Part shown: in pieces, positions 24,768 through 32,662 of the stretch | How positions within the stretch are numbered: the stretch's first letter is position 1 | Layout: the number at the start of each line of letters is the position of its first letter | Source of the DNA: JANXAZ01 sp964504655 | GTDB taxonomy: Bacteria > Pseudomonadota > Alphaproteobacteria > Geminicoccales > Geminicoccaceae | Reading direction: 5' to 3' | Assembly (NCBI GenBank): GCA_964504655.1 | Contig: CAZDFD010000002.1 | Span: 1 to 64,000 of the forward strand | Length of the DNA stretch: 64,000 nucleotides | Made by a program: the position numbers and the translations under genes | Notes under the pieces: generated by a model | The model's input: only the letters and a program-made list of their open reading frames with translations | The model's database searches: none | Told to the model about the DNA's origin: nothing

Positions 24768-25751
24768 ATGCGGATCGTGCAGGCAGATCCGGCAGCGATC
24801 GGCGAGGCCGCCGCCCTGCTCCGCGCCGGCGAGCTCGTCGCGTTTCCGACCGAGACCGTCTACGGCCTCGGCGCCGATGCGACCTCGGACGCGGCCGTCC
24901 TGGCGGTCTTTCGGGCGAAGGGGCGCCCGCGGCACAACCCCTTGATCGTCCACGTGCCCGACGCCGCGGCGGTCGCGCCGCTCGCCGAGCCGGACGCACG
25001 CGCCGAGCGGCTCGCCTCGAGCTTCTGGCCGGGCCCGCTCACGCTCGTGCTGCGGCAGCGGCCGGGCTCGCCCGTGTCACGGCACGCGACGGCCGGGCTC
25101 GACACGGTGGCGGTCCGCGTGCCCGCCCATCCAGTAGCGCTGGCGTTGCTGCGCGCCGCCGAGAGGCCGATCGTCGCACCCTCGGCCAATCTCTCGGGGC
25201 GGGTGAGCCCGACGCGCGCCGAGCAGGTGGCGGCCGAGCTCGGTACCCGCGCCGCGCTCGTCCTCGACGGCGGCCCGTGCGCCGTCGGCATCGAAAGCAC
25301 AGTGGTCGATCTCAGCCGGTCCGGACCGGCACGGCTGCTGCGGCCGGGCGGGCTCGAGCGAGCCGCGATCGAGGAGCTCGTCGGACCGCTCGCCGAGCCC
25401 GAGGCCCTCGAGGCACCTCGCTCGCCCGGCCGCCTCGCGAGCCACTACGCGCCGCGCCTGCCGCTCAGACTCGATGCGTGCGGCGTGGAGCCGGACGAGG
25501 TCCTGCTGGCGTTCGGCGACGACGCGCCCGCGGGCGCGCTCCGGACCCTCAATCTGAGCCCGCGCGGCGACCTCGCCGAGGCGGCGCGCGCCCTCTACAC
25601 CCTCCTTCGCGAGGCCGATCGGAGCGGGGCCCGGCGCATCGCCGTGGTGCCGATTCCGCCGGGTGGGCTCGGCGACGCGATCCGCGACCGGCTGCGGCGG
25701 GCGGCGGCACCGCGCTGCCACGAGAGCGCCGTACCGGACGGCGCCGGCTGA
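24768..25751 (+). CDS. tsaC: Threonylcarbamoyl-AMP synthase (Sua5 type)
   Basis: A 327-residue protein with an N-terminal YrdC domain (~8-195: VAFPTETVYGLGADA, FRAKGRPRHNPLIVHV, APSANLSGRVSPT, DGGPCAVGIESTVVDL) and a C-terminal Sua5 domain (~235-325, starting after GRLASHYAPRLPL). It makes threonylcarbamoyl-AMP for the t6A37 modification of ANN-decoding tRNAs. The start is ATG at 24768, 14 bases downstream of purD. It converges with the EamA transporter gene. Confidence 0.94.
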   Translation: MRIVQADPAAIGEAAALLRAGELVAFPTETVYGLGADATSDAAVLAVFRAKGRPRHNPLIVHVPDAAAVAPLAEPDARAERLASSFWPGPLTLVLRQRPGSPVSRHATAGLDTVAVRVPAHPVALALLRAAERPIVAPSANLSGRVSPTRAEQVAAELGTRAALVLDGGPCAVGIESTVVDLSRSGPARLLRPGGLERAAIEELVGPLAEPEALEAPRSPGRLASHYAPRLPLRLDACGVEPDEVLLAFGDDAPAGALRTLNLSPRGDLAEAARALYTLLREADRSGARRIAVVPIPPGGLGDAIRDRLRRAAAPRCHESAVPDGAG

Positions 25752-25755
25752 AGCC

Positions 25756-26679
25756 TCAAGCGCGCGGAGCGACGCGCAGCCCGCTGACGGTGGTCAGCAT
25801 GCCGGCGGTGACGAGCAGCAGCCCGCTGACGGCCGCGAGCGTCAGGGGCTCGCCCAGAACCGGGACCGCCAGCACGGCGCCCAGGCCGGGCACGAGCGCG
25901 GTCAGCATGGTCGTGGGTCCGGGTCCGAGGATCGCGACGCAGCGGGTGAACGCCACGAACGCGACGAGGAACGCCAGCAGGCCATGATAGATCCCTTGGG
26001 CCACCAGCTCGAACCAGCTCGCGTCGGCGAGGCCCTTGGGGAGCAGGAGGATCCAGATCGGCAGGTAGCAGAGCCCGGCACCGATCCCGACCACGCCGGC
26101 GGCCCTGAGCGGGGCCACGTGCCAGGCCCGAGCCGCGACGGTGAAGATCGCCCAGGAGAAGGATGCCGAGGCGAACAGCAGGTCGCCGCGCCAGGCACCC
26201 TCCGGCGCCGTGCCGAGACCGGCCGCCAGCGCCGCGACGCCCGCGAGGATCAGGGCGAGGCTCAGCAGGCGACGCCCCGTCAAGGGCTCGCGTAGGACGA
26301 GCCGGGCGAGCAGCGCGGTCCAGAGCGGCAAGGTCCCCGACATCATCACGGCCGCATGGGAAGCGGGCGCGTGCGCGAACCCGGCGTAGGCGAGCAGGGG
26401 GAAGCCGAGCCCGGCCGTCGCCACGAGCAGCGCCGCCTGGTGCAGGCGAAGCCCGGCAAGGCCATGCCGCAGGACGATGGGCAGCACGGCCACGCTCGCG
26501 ACGCTCATCCGCAGCCCGGCGATGTCGGTCGGCGCGAGCGGCCCGAGTACACCGGCCCGGGAGACCAGAAGAAAGGCGGTCCAGATGGCGACCACGAGGG
26601 CGCCGGCCGCCAGACCCGCCGCGAGATCGACAGAGGTCGGCCCCCGCGGTCGGGCGGTGGTTCCGGCGAGATCGGACAT
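25756..26679 (-). CDS. EamA-family (DMT superfamily) transporter
   Basis: A 307-residue membrane protein with about ten hydrophobic segments arranged as two EamA repeats. The repeat signatures include AGFAHAPASHAAVMMSGTLPLW, then VLREPLTGRRLLSLALILAGV in the first half, and GPGPTTMLTALVPGLGAVLAV, followed by LGEPLTLAAVSGLLLVTAGM, in the second. Members export amino acids or metabolites; the substrate here is unknown. It lies downstream of phaC on the same strand, 69 bases away. Confidence 0.88.
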   Translation of the reverse strand: MSDLAGTTARPRGPTSVDLAAGLAAGALVVAIWTAFLLVSRAGVLGPLAPTDIAGLRMSVASVAVLPIVLRHGLAGLRLHQAALLVATAGLGFPLLAYAGFAHAPASHAAVMMSGTLPLWTALLARLVLREPLTGRRLLSLALILAGVAALAAGLGTAPEGAWRGDLLFASASFSWAIFTVAARAWHVAPLRAAGVVGIGAGLCYLPIWILLLPKGLADASWFELVAQGIYHGLLAFLVAFVAFTRCVAILGPGPTTMLTALVPGLGAVLAVPVLGEPLTLAAVSGLLLVTAGMLTTVSGLRVAPRA

Positions 26680-26748
26680 GGGCTGCCCTTGGGCCAGAGG
26701 CGAGCGGAGGGCAACCCCGTCGACTGCGGGACGGACCCGCGACGCAGT

Positions 26749-28584
26749 TCAGCGCTGCAGCACGTAGGTCCCGGGTGCCGGAGCGAGCGGCGGGTAGCCC
26801 TTCTCCGGGCGCCCGAGCGGCGGTGGCGGGCCGGGTGGGCCGCTGCGTGCCGCGAGCCAGGCCTGCCAGGCCGGCCACCACGAGCCGGACCGTTGCGGGG
26901 CCCCGGCCGCCCAGAGATCGGGCGGCGCGTAGGGCTCGGCAGCGGACACGGTGAGCATGCGGAAGCGCCGGTCGGCACGCTCGGGTGGGCTCACGACGCC
27001 GGCGTTGTGGCCGCCACTGGTCAGCACGAAGGTGACCTCGGTGTCGGTCAGCAGCCGGATCTTGTAGACCGACTGCCATGGCGCGATGTGGTCGGTCTCG
27101 GTCCCGAGAGCGAAGATCGGGCACCGGATGTCGGTGAGCGCGACGGGCCTGCCTTCGACCGCGTAGCGGCCGCGGCTCAGCCTGTTGTCGAGGAACAGGT
27201 CGCGCAGATACTCGGTGTGCATGCGCGCCGGCATGCGGGTGCCGTCGGCGTTCCAGGCCATGAGATCGGTCATCTGCTCGCGCTCGCCGAGCAGATACTG
27301 CCGGACCATGCGCGACCAGAGGAGGTCGACCGAACGAAGCATCTGGAACGCCCCGGCCATCTGGCGCGAGTCCAGAAAGCCCTGGTCCCACATCATGTCC
27401 TCGAGGTAGGCGAGCTCGTTCTCGTCGATGAACAGGAGCAGCTCGCCCGCCTCGGAAAAGTCGGTCTGGGCGGCGAGCAGCGTCACACTGGCGAGGCGAT
27501 CATCGCCGTCGCGGGCGAGCCGTGCCGCGGCGATCGCCAGGAGCGTGCCTCCAAGGCAGTAGCCACAGGCGTGGATGCGATCCGCACCGGTGATCTCGCC
27601 GATCACGTCGAGTGCCCGCTCGACACCCAGACGACGATAATCGTCGATCCCCCTGTCGCGATCCCCGGCCACCGGGTTCTTCCACGAAATGCAGAATACG
27701 GTGTGACCCTGATCGACCAGATATGCGATCAGTGATCTGTCGGGGCGGAGATCGAGGATGTAGTATTTCATGATCCAGGCCGGAACGACGAGGATCGGTT
27801 CCGGCCGGACGGCTGCGGTGCTCGGGGTGTACTGGATCAGCTCGACTAGTTCGTTGCGGTACACCACCTGACCCGGAGTCGTGGCCAAATTCTCTCCGAC
27901 CCGCCATGCCTCGCTGCCGGCGGGCGGGCGACCGCTCGATTGCCGCTCCAGATCCTCTAGGAGATAGCCGAGGCCACGGGCGAGGTTCTGGCCTTGTTCG
28001 GCCCGGGTCCTCTCCAGCACCTCGGGGTTGGTCAGCAGGAAGTTGGACGGCGACAGCAGGTCCAGAAGCTGCCGCCGCATGAAGGCCACTTGCCGGATAT
28101 GCTGGCGCGTCGGGCCGCGCAGGCTCCGGCTCGCAGCGTCCCACCAAGTCTGCACGGCGAGAAAGCTCTCGGCCATCGCGTTGTAGGGGAATGCCCGCCA
28201 CGGCGATGCCGCGAACCGTCGGTCGCGCTCGCTGCTGAAGGGACCCTCCGGATCCTCCTGGCCGGCTGCGGCGCGCAGCGTGAACAGGCCGAGCCGGAAG
28301 GCATCGACCACGGCCTGTTGCGCCATGGCCAGCTGCGCGCCCGGGGCGTTCAGGAAATGTGCCCACCAGTCGCCGCTCGCCGCCCGCACGGCCGCCGGCG
28401 AGATCGCGTTCGTCAGACGGGCCTGCGCGGCGTGCAGCAGCCGGTCGAAGTTCTCGAACTGGTGCGTGGGCGGCACGCCCGAGGAGGCCGCCGATCCCTC
28501 GGCTCGCGGGCCGGCCCCGAGGTCCCGCGATCGTGTCGAAGCGCGTTCGGAGCGGTCGGGGTCGGGACGAGGCTGGGCGGCCAC
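26749..28584 (-). CDS. phaC: Poly(3-hydroxyalkanoate) synthase
   Basis: About 611 residues, a class I PHA synthase length. The active-site lipase-like box is GYCLGGTLLAIAAARLA, with Cys as nucleophile. The catalytic Asp is in LGTETDHIAPWQSVY and the His in SGGHNAGVVSPP. The N-terminal PhaC domain has WDAASRSLRGPTRQHIRQVAF and FLLTNPEVLERTRAE. GTG at 28584 is chosen because AGAGGA lies eight bases upstream; an in-frame ATG at 28647 would add 21 atypical residues. No phaA, phaB, phaP or phaR is adjacent. It polymerises 3-hydroxyacyl-CoA into storage granules. Confidence 0.94.
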   Translation of the reverse strand: MAAQPRPDPDRSERASTRSRDLGAGPRAEGSAASSGVPPTHQFENFDRLLHAAQARLTNAISPAAVRAASGDWWAHFLNAPGAQLAMAQQAVVDAFRLGLFTLRAAAGQEDPEGPFSSERDRRFAASPWRAFPYNAMAESFLAVQTWWDAASRSLRGPTRQHIRQVAFMRRQLLDLLSPSNFLLTNPEVLERTRAEQGQNLARGLGYLLEDLERQSSGRPPAGSEAWRVGENLATTPGQVVYRNELVELIQYTPSTAAVRPEPILVVPAWIMKYYILDLRPDRSLIAYLVDQGHTVFCISWKNPVAGDRDRGIDDYRRLGVERALDVIGEITGADRIHACGYCLGGTLLAIAAARLARDGDDRLASVTLLAAQTDFSEAGELLLFIDENELAYLEDMMWDQGFLDSRQMAGAFQMLRSVDLLWSRMVRQYLLGEREQMTDLMAWNADGTRMPARMHTEYLRDLFLDNRLSRGRYAVEGRPVALTDIRCPIFALGTETDHIAPWQSVYKIRLLTDTEVTFVLTSGGHNAGVVSPPERADRRFRMLTVSAAEPYAPPDLWAAGAPQRSGSWWPAWQAWLAARSGPPGPPPPLGRPEKGYPPLAPAPGTYVLQR

Positions 28585-28674
28585 GGTGCGTGTCCTCTTG
28601 GTGCATTCAAGAGGTGGGCCGCCTCCCGGTGGGTGCCAATGCGGCATCGTCGACGAGGCGTGGGCGCGGCGGCT

Positions 28675-28702
28675 TTGCAGTCGGGCTCTGCTGGTCTATC
28701 GA
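28675..28702 (+). promoter_or_regulatory. Possible promoter of the 29-residue membrane peptide
   Basis: TTGCAG (28675-28680), 16 bases, TATCGA (28697-28702), about 50 bases before the small reading frame. This is a moderate sigma-70 match only. Confidence 0.3.
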
Positions 28703-28752
28703 TCCGCGCCCCGGCGCCCGGGCAGGGCCGCCGGCGCGGTGGAGGTTCGCCC

Positions 28753-28842
28753 GTGAAGCTGTACGATGTCGGTGTCATCATGCTCCTGGCCGCCCTGGCG
28801 GCAGCGGTCGCCCTGATCGCCGCCAGCCAAGTCGGGGGCTGA
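28753..28842 (+). CDS. 29-residue single-helix membrane peptide
   Basis: A small reading frame starting at GTG, preceded by a perfect GGAGG (28741-28745) at seven bases. It encodes a short polar N-terminus (VKLYDVG) and then one continuous hydrophobic Ala/Leu/Val helix (IMLLAALAAAVALIAAS) ending QVGG. The very good ribosome site and clean single-span composition argue for a real gene; the length makes chance possible. It lies between phaC (divergent) and the CelD-like gene (same strand, 34 bases on). The function is unknown. Confidence 0.5.
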   Translation: MKLYDVGVIMLLAALAAAVALIAASQVGG

Positions 28843-28876
28843 CGGCCGGCAGTGCGACGCTAGGCCGCACCGGCTC

Positions 28877-30112
28877 ATGCATGGACCGTCCGCCGCCCGC
28901 CGGCGTCCGGCGGCCTCGAGCACGGTGGACGAGGCGCCGCGCCGCGAAGGGGCCGGCCGGGCGGTGCTGCGCTTGGACCTCCTCGTCTCGACCGGCGAAC
29001 TGCGCGAGCTGGCCCCCGCTTGGCGGGAGCTCGCGGCCCGAGCGCTCGAACCCAATCCGTTCTTCGGACCGGACTTCCTCCTGGCCCTGCTCGAGCGTCG
29101 CGGGCCCTTGCCGGGCCTCCGTCTGCTGGTCGTCCGCCGAGCGGACGGATCGCTCGCAGGGCTGCTCCCCGTTCTGCCGGCGGCACTGGACCGTGCCGGC
29201 GCCATCAGGACACTGCGTACGGCCTACACGCCGGCTCAGCCGCACGGGTTGCTCGGAACACCGCTGATCGATGCCGAGCGCGCCGAGGATACGCTCGATG
29301 CCTTCCTGGACGGCCTCGATCGGGGGCTCGGTGCCGAGCGGCTCCTGGAGCTGATCGGTCACTCCGAGGACGGGCCGGTCGCCCGGATTCTGGAGGCACG
29401 TCTGCGCGCACGCGGGCAAACGCACCTGGCGTTGAGCTCCTGGAGCCGCCGTCTGTTCCGCCGTGGCGAATCGGCCGAAGCCTACCTCGCCCAGTCGCTC
29501 GGATCCCGTCACCGCAGCGAGCTGCGTCGACAGCGACGTCAGCTCGAGCGGCAGGGAACCCTGCGTCTTCGCCGGCTCGGGGGGAGCGAGGACGTCCGGC
29601 CTTGGGTCCGAGCCTATCTGGCGCTCGAGGCGGCCGGCTGGAAAGGACGCAGCGGAACCGCACTCGCCCAGGACACCGGCGACAGGGCGTTTTTCGAGGC
29701 GATGTGCGAGCGCATGCACGCCCGCCACCTCTTGGCCTTCGATGCCCTGGAGCTCGACGGCCGGCCGATCGCGATGGCCTGCTCGCTCAAGGGATCGGGC
29801 GAGGGCGGTTCGGCCGAGTTCGTCTTCAAGATCACCTATGACGAGCGGCTGGCGCGGCAGAGCCCGGGCATGCAGTTGCAGCTGGCCCTGCTGGCGGAGC
29901 GGCACGGAGCCGGACCGCAGCCCCGCTGGGTCGATTCCTGCGCCGGCCCGAGCGACAGCTTCTATACTCAGCTCTGGCCGGACCAGCGCCGGCTCGGTCA
30001 CCCGCTGATCGCCCCGAGGCGCCAGCCCTGGCCCGCAGTCCTCGAGGCGATCCGGCTGGCCCGTCGCCTGCGCGAGCGGTGGCGGGCGAGCACCGGGCGC
30101 TCGGCGTCCTGA
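28877..30112 (+). CDS. CelD/BcsL-like GNAT acyltransferase
   Basis: A 411-residue protein of the family loosely named 'acetyltransferase involved in cellulose biosynthesis'. An N-terminal half begins with ELAPAWRELAARALEPNPFFGPDF and LLVVRRADGSLAGLLPVLP. The GNAT_6 domain (~200-360) contains RHRSELRRQRRQLERQG, VRAYLALEAAGWKGRSGTAL, RAFFEAMCERM and FKITYDERLARQSPGMQLQL. It transfers acyl groups by family. No polysaccharide or cellulose genes are nearby, so its acceptor is unknown. The first ATG at 28877 is used; the first ~30 residues are low-complexity and could be non-coding. Confidence 0.8.
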   Translation: MHGPSAARRRPAASSTVDEAPRREGAGRAVLRLDLLVSTGELRELAPAWRELAARALEPNPFFGPDFLLALLERRGPLPGLRLLVVRRADGSLAGLLPVLPAALDRAGAIRTLRTAYTPAQPHGLLGTPLIDAERAEDTLDAFLDGLDRGLGAERLLELIGHSEDGPVARILEARLRARGQTHLALSSWSRRLFRRGESAEAYLAQSLGSRHRSELRRQRRQLERQGTLRLRRLGGSEDVRPWVRAYLALEAAGWKGRSGTALAQDTGDRAFFEAMCERMHARHLLAFDALELDGRPIAMACSLKGSGEGGSAEFVFKITYDERLARQSPGMQLQLALLAERHGAGPQPRWVDSCAGPSDSFYTQLWPDQRRLGHPLIAPRRQPWPAVLEAIRLARRLRERWRASTGRSAS

Positions 30113-30192
30113 GCGGTGCGCCGCGGGCGGTCTTGCCGCCCGGCTCTTGCCGCTCGATAACGCGCCGCGCCCGCGGCTTCCCGGATCGCGCC

Positions 30193-30858
30193 ATGAGCGT
30201 TCTCGTCGTCGACGTCGGCGGCAACAACATCAAGCTCAAGGTCTCGACCGGCCAGGAGGTTCGCCGGGTCCCGTCCGGGCCGGACCTCCGCCCCGGCACC
30301 ATGGTGGAGCGCGTGCGGGAGGCGACGGCCGGCTGGAGCTACGAGCGGATCAGCGTCGGCGTGCCGGGACCGGTCAAGGAGGGGAGGCTCGTCGACGAGC
30401 CCGTGAACCTCGGTGGCGGCTGGCTCGGGTTCGATCTGTCGCACGCCTTCGGCTTGCCGACCCGGGTCGTCAACGACGCCGCCATGCAGGCCCTCGGCTC
30501 CTGGGACGGTGGCAAGACGCTCTTTCTCGGGCTCGGTACCGGCCTCGGCGCGGCCCTGGTCCTGGACGGCCTCGTGCTGGGCCTGGAGCTCGCCCATCTG
30601 CCCTACAGGCGCAAGCGGACCTTCGAGGACTCGGTCGGCACGCGCGGTCTCAAGCGTCTCGGCAAGAAGCGCTGGACCGCGGCCGTCTTCGACGTCGTGG
30701 CGCGGCTGAAGGCCGCCATGGTCGCCGACGAGGTGGTGCTGGGCGGCGGCAACGTGCGTCGGCTCGAGATCCTGCCGCCGGGCGCGCGGCGCGGCGACAA
30801 TGCGCACGCATTCGCGGGTGGTGAGCGGCTCTGGGAGCCGGGCTGGCGGGTTCGTTGA
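30193..30858 (+). CDS. ROK-family / polyphosphate-glucokinase-like sugar kinase
   Basis: A 221-residue actin-fold kinase. VLVVDVGGNNIKLKVSTG is the phosphate 1 motif, SVGVPGPVKEGRLVDEP the region where ROK proteins bind sugar, NDAAMQALGSW supplies the catalytic Asp, and FLGLGTGLGAALVLDG is phosphate 2. VADEVVLGGGNVRRLE lies near the C-terminus. It resembles short polyphosphate/ATP glucokinases (PpgK-like), and the ROK zinc cysteines are absent. The ATG gives a clean N-terminal beta strand. The stop overlaps the MATE start (TTGA), so the two are coupled. Confidence 0.8.
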   Translation: MSVLVVDVGGNNIKLKVSTGQEVRRVPSGPDLRPGTMVERVREATAGWSYERISVGVPGPVKEGRLVDEPVNLGGGWLGFDLSHAFGLPTRVVNDAAMQALGSWDGGKTLFLGLGTGLGAALVLDGLVLGLELAHLPYRRKRTFEDSVGTRGLKRLGKKRWTAAVFDVVARLKAAMVADEVVLGGGNVRRLEILPPGARRGDNAHAFAGGERLWEPGWRVR

Positions 30859-32234
30859 CGACCTCGCGCAAGGTCGCGCCGGACGCCCTCACGAACGGCT
30901 CGATCCCGCGGCTGATCCGACGGATCGCCCTGCCGTCGGCCACCGCGATGGCGCTGCAGACCCTCTTCAACGTGACCAACAGCTACTGGGCCGGCACCTG
31001 GTCGACCGAGGCGCTAGCCGCCCTCGCGACCGCGTTCCCGATCTTCTTCGTGGTGATCGCGGCCAGCTTCGGCTTCGGCCAGGGCACGGCGGCGCTGGTC
31101 GCGCGGGAACTCGGCGCCGGCCGTCCCGACGATGGACGGCGGCTCTGGGCGCAGGCGCTCCTGCTGGCTTCGGTGGGCGGGCTCCTGGTGACCCTCCTCG
31201 GTGCCTTCGGGGCACGCACGCTCGCCGGGCTCCTGGGCGCGCGCGAGGCCGTGCTCGAGCTCGTGCTGCTTTACATCGTGCCGCTCCTGGTCTCGGCGCC
31301 CCTGTTCCTCCTGGGCGCGGTGGTCAACGCGGCACTCACCGCATCCGGGGACACGCGCAGCCTTCGCAACGGCGTCGCCGCCGGCACCCTCGTCAACGCC
31401 GGACTCGTCCCGGCTCTGATGTACGGCGCCGGACCGCTGCCCGCCCTGGGCGTCGCGGGCATCGCCGCGTCGCATCTGGCCGTCCAGGTCGGCCAGGTCG
31501 CCTGGCTCTGGAGCCGCGCCCGCACGACTGAGCTGGCCACCGGCTTGACGCGGGCCGAGCTGCGCGTGGCTCCGGCCGCCCTCCGCAGCGTGCTGGTCCA
31601 AGTCGTACCCAACACGCTCACCATGCTCGCGACCGGGATCGGCCTCGCGGTGGTGACCGCCTTCGCGGCGCGGCACGGCCCGGCGGCGGTCGCCGGCTAC
31701 GGCATCGCGCTCCGGATCGAGCAGCTCGTCCTCCTGCCGACGCTCGGCCTCAACGCCGCGACGGTGGCGCTGGTCGGCCAGAACCTCGGCGCGGGCCGGC
31801 TCGATCGGGTCCATGCCGCGGCGCGAGCCACGCTCGGCAGCGGGCTCCTCCTTATGGGCGTCGGGGCGCTCCTCGTCTTCTGGTCCCGCGACTCGCTGAT
31901 CGCGATCTTCACCGACGACCCGAACGTGCGGGCGCTCGGCCGGCTCTATCTCGGGCTGGCCGTGCTCGCCTTTCCGGCCTACGCGGTGGTCGTGCTCGGT
32001 GCGGGCGTGCTGCAGGGCCTGGGGCGGCCCCTGCCAGCCCTCCTGGTCGGCATCGGCCGCCACGTCGTCGCCCCGCCGGTGGTCTTGTGGCTGCTCGACC
32101 TGACCCTGGGCCTGGGCTTCCTCGGGATCGCGGTCGGGGTGCCGACGGTCGCCTGGGCCGGTGCGGTGGTCACCGCGGTCCTGCTGCTGCGGTGCCTGCC
32201 ACGGCAGCGGGTTCAGGCCGGGGCGAGCGGCTGA
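30855..32234 (+). CDS. MATE-family efflux transporter
   Basis: A 459-residue membrane protein with about twelve helices in two halves. Characteristic parts are SATAMALQTLFNVTNSYWAG, FGFGQGTAALVARELGAG in the first half, and GLNAATVALVGQNLGAGRLD in the second. It is an Na+- or H+-driven exporter of cationic drugs or metabolites. The TTG start at 30855 overlaps the upstream kinase stop; no other start fits the first helix. Its 3' end overlaps the zinc-finger gene transcribed from the opposite strand by 22 bases. Confidence 0.9.
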   Translation: MTTSRKVAPDALTNGSIPRLIRRIALPSATAMALQTLFNVTNSYWAGTWSTEALAALATAFPIFFVVIAASFGFGQGTAALVARELGAGRPDDGRRLWAQALLLASVGGLLVTLLGAFGARTLAGLLGAREAVLELVLLYIVPLLVSAPLFLLGAVVNAALTASGDTRSLRNGVAAGTLVNAGLVPALMYGAGPLPALGVAGIAASHLAVQVGQVAWLWSRARTTELATGLTRAELRVAPAALRSVLVQVVPNTLTMLATGIGLAVVTAFAARHGPAAVAGYGIALRIEQLVLLPTLGLNAATVALVGQNLGAGRLDRVHAAARATLGSGLLLMGVGALLVFWSRDSLIAIFTDDPNVRALGRLYLGLAVLAFPAYAVVVLGAGVLQGLGRPLPALLVGIGRHVVAPPVVLWLLDLTLGLGFLGIAVGVPTVAWAGAVVTAVLLLRCLPRQRVQAGASG

Positions 32235-32440
32235 CCCTCGCGCCGGACGGCGGCGGCGGCGGCGCTCGAGCGATGCACGAAGCGACGACCACAGTATTTG
32301 CAGACCACCTCGCCGCCCCGCTCGAGCGTCATGAACTCGCGCGGGTGGCCCAGAGGACCCTGGCCGCCGTCGCAACGCACGTGCAGATCGCCGGTGATCA
32401 CCACCTCCCGGTCACGCAACAGGAAGACCTCGTCCGCCAC
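32213..32440 (-). CDS. Zinc-finger protein of the CHCC (NDUFS6-like) family
   Basis: A 75-residue protein. The CHCC zinc-finger pattern is clear: VRCDGGQGPLGHPREFMTL followed by EVVCKYCGRRFVHR, giving Cys-His-Cys-Cys ligands. The GTG at 32440 is chosen because GGAGGAGGAG directly precedes it. Homologues are common small alphaproteobacterial proteins related to the mitochondrial complex I accessory subunit NDUFS6; their bacterial role is not settled. The basic Ala-rich tail after the finger is variable. Confidence 0.85.
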   Translation of the reverse strand: MADEVFLLRDREVVITGDLHVRCDGGQGPLGHPREFMTLERGGEVVCKYCGRRFVHRSSAAAAAVRREGQPLAPA

Positions 32441-32532
32441 GCTCCTCCTCCGGAGGCCCCAACCCGACGCCCCCGCTTGCTGCCAGCCCGCGGCGCTCGG
32501 CTCAAGCCCCCCTCGGCGCCGCACGCGGTGGC

Positions 32533-32562
32533 TTGGCGAAGCCGGCACCGCCCCGCTATAAG
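32533..32562 (+). promoter_or_regulatory. Sigma-70-type promoter of tRNA-Arg
   Basis: TTGGCG (32533-32538), an 18-base spacer and TATAAG (32557-32562) lie immediately before the tRNA, giving a very short leader. Confidence 0.6.
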
Positions 32563-32570
32563 CACGTCGG

Positions 32571-32647
32571 GCGCCCGTAGCTCAGCTGGATAGAGCGTTA
32601 GCCTCCGGAGCTAAAGGTCACAGGTTCGAGTCCTGTCGGGCGCGCCA
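32571..32647 (+). tRNA. tRNA-Arg (anticodon CCG)
   Basis: A 77-base cloverleaf with an encoded CCA. The acceptor GCGCCCG pairs with CGGGCGC, with discriminator G. The D-arm is GCTCAGCTGGATAGAGC. The anticodon stem TTAGC/GCTAA encloses CTCCGGA, giving CCG for CGG codons. The T-arm ACAGGTTCGAGTCCTGT is standard. Confidence 0.96.
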
Positions 32648-32662
32648 GCCGAGTCGGTCTGG

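Noticed and set aside
26749..28647. Adjacent genes forming a complete PHA biosynthesis operon
   Set aside because: phaC has no phaA, phaB, phasin or regulator beside it; the neighbours are an EamA transporter and a divergent small peptide.
14329..32647. tRNA genes as integration sites for a mobile element
   Set aside because: No integrase, transposase or direct repeat of the tRNA 3' end was seen near either tRNA, and flanking genes look like core chromosome.
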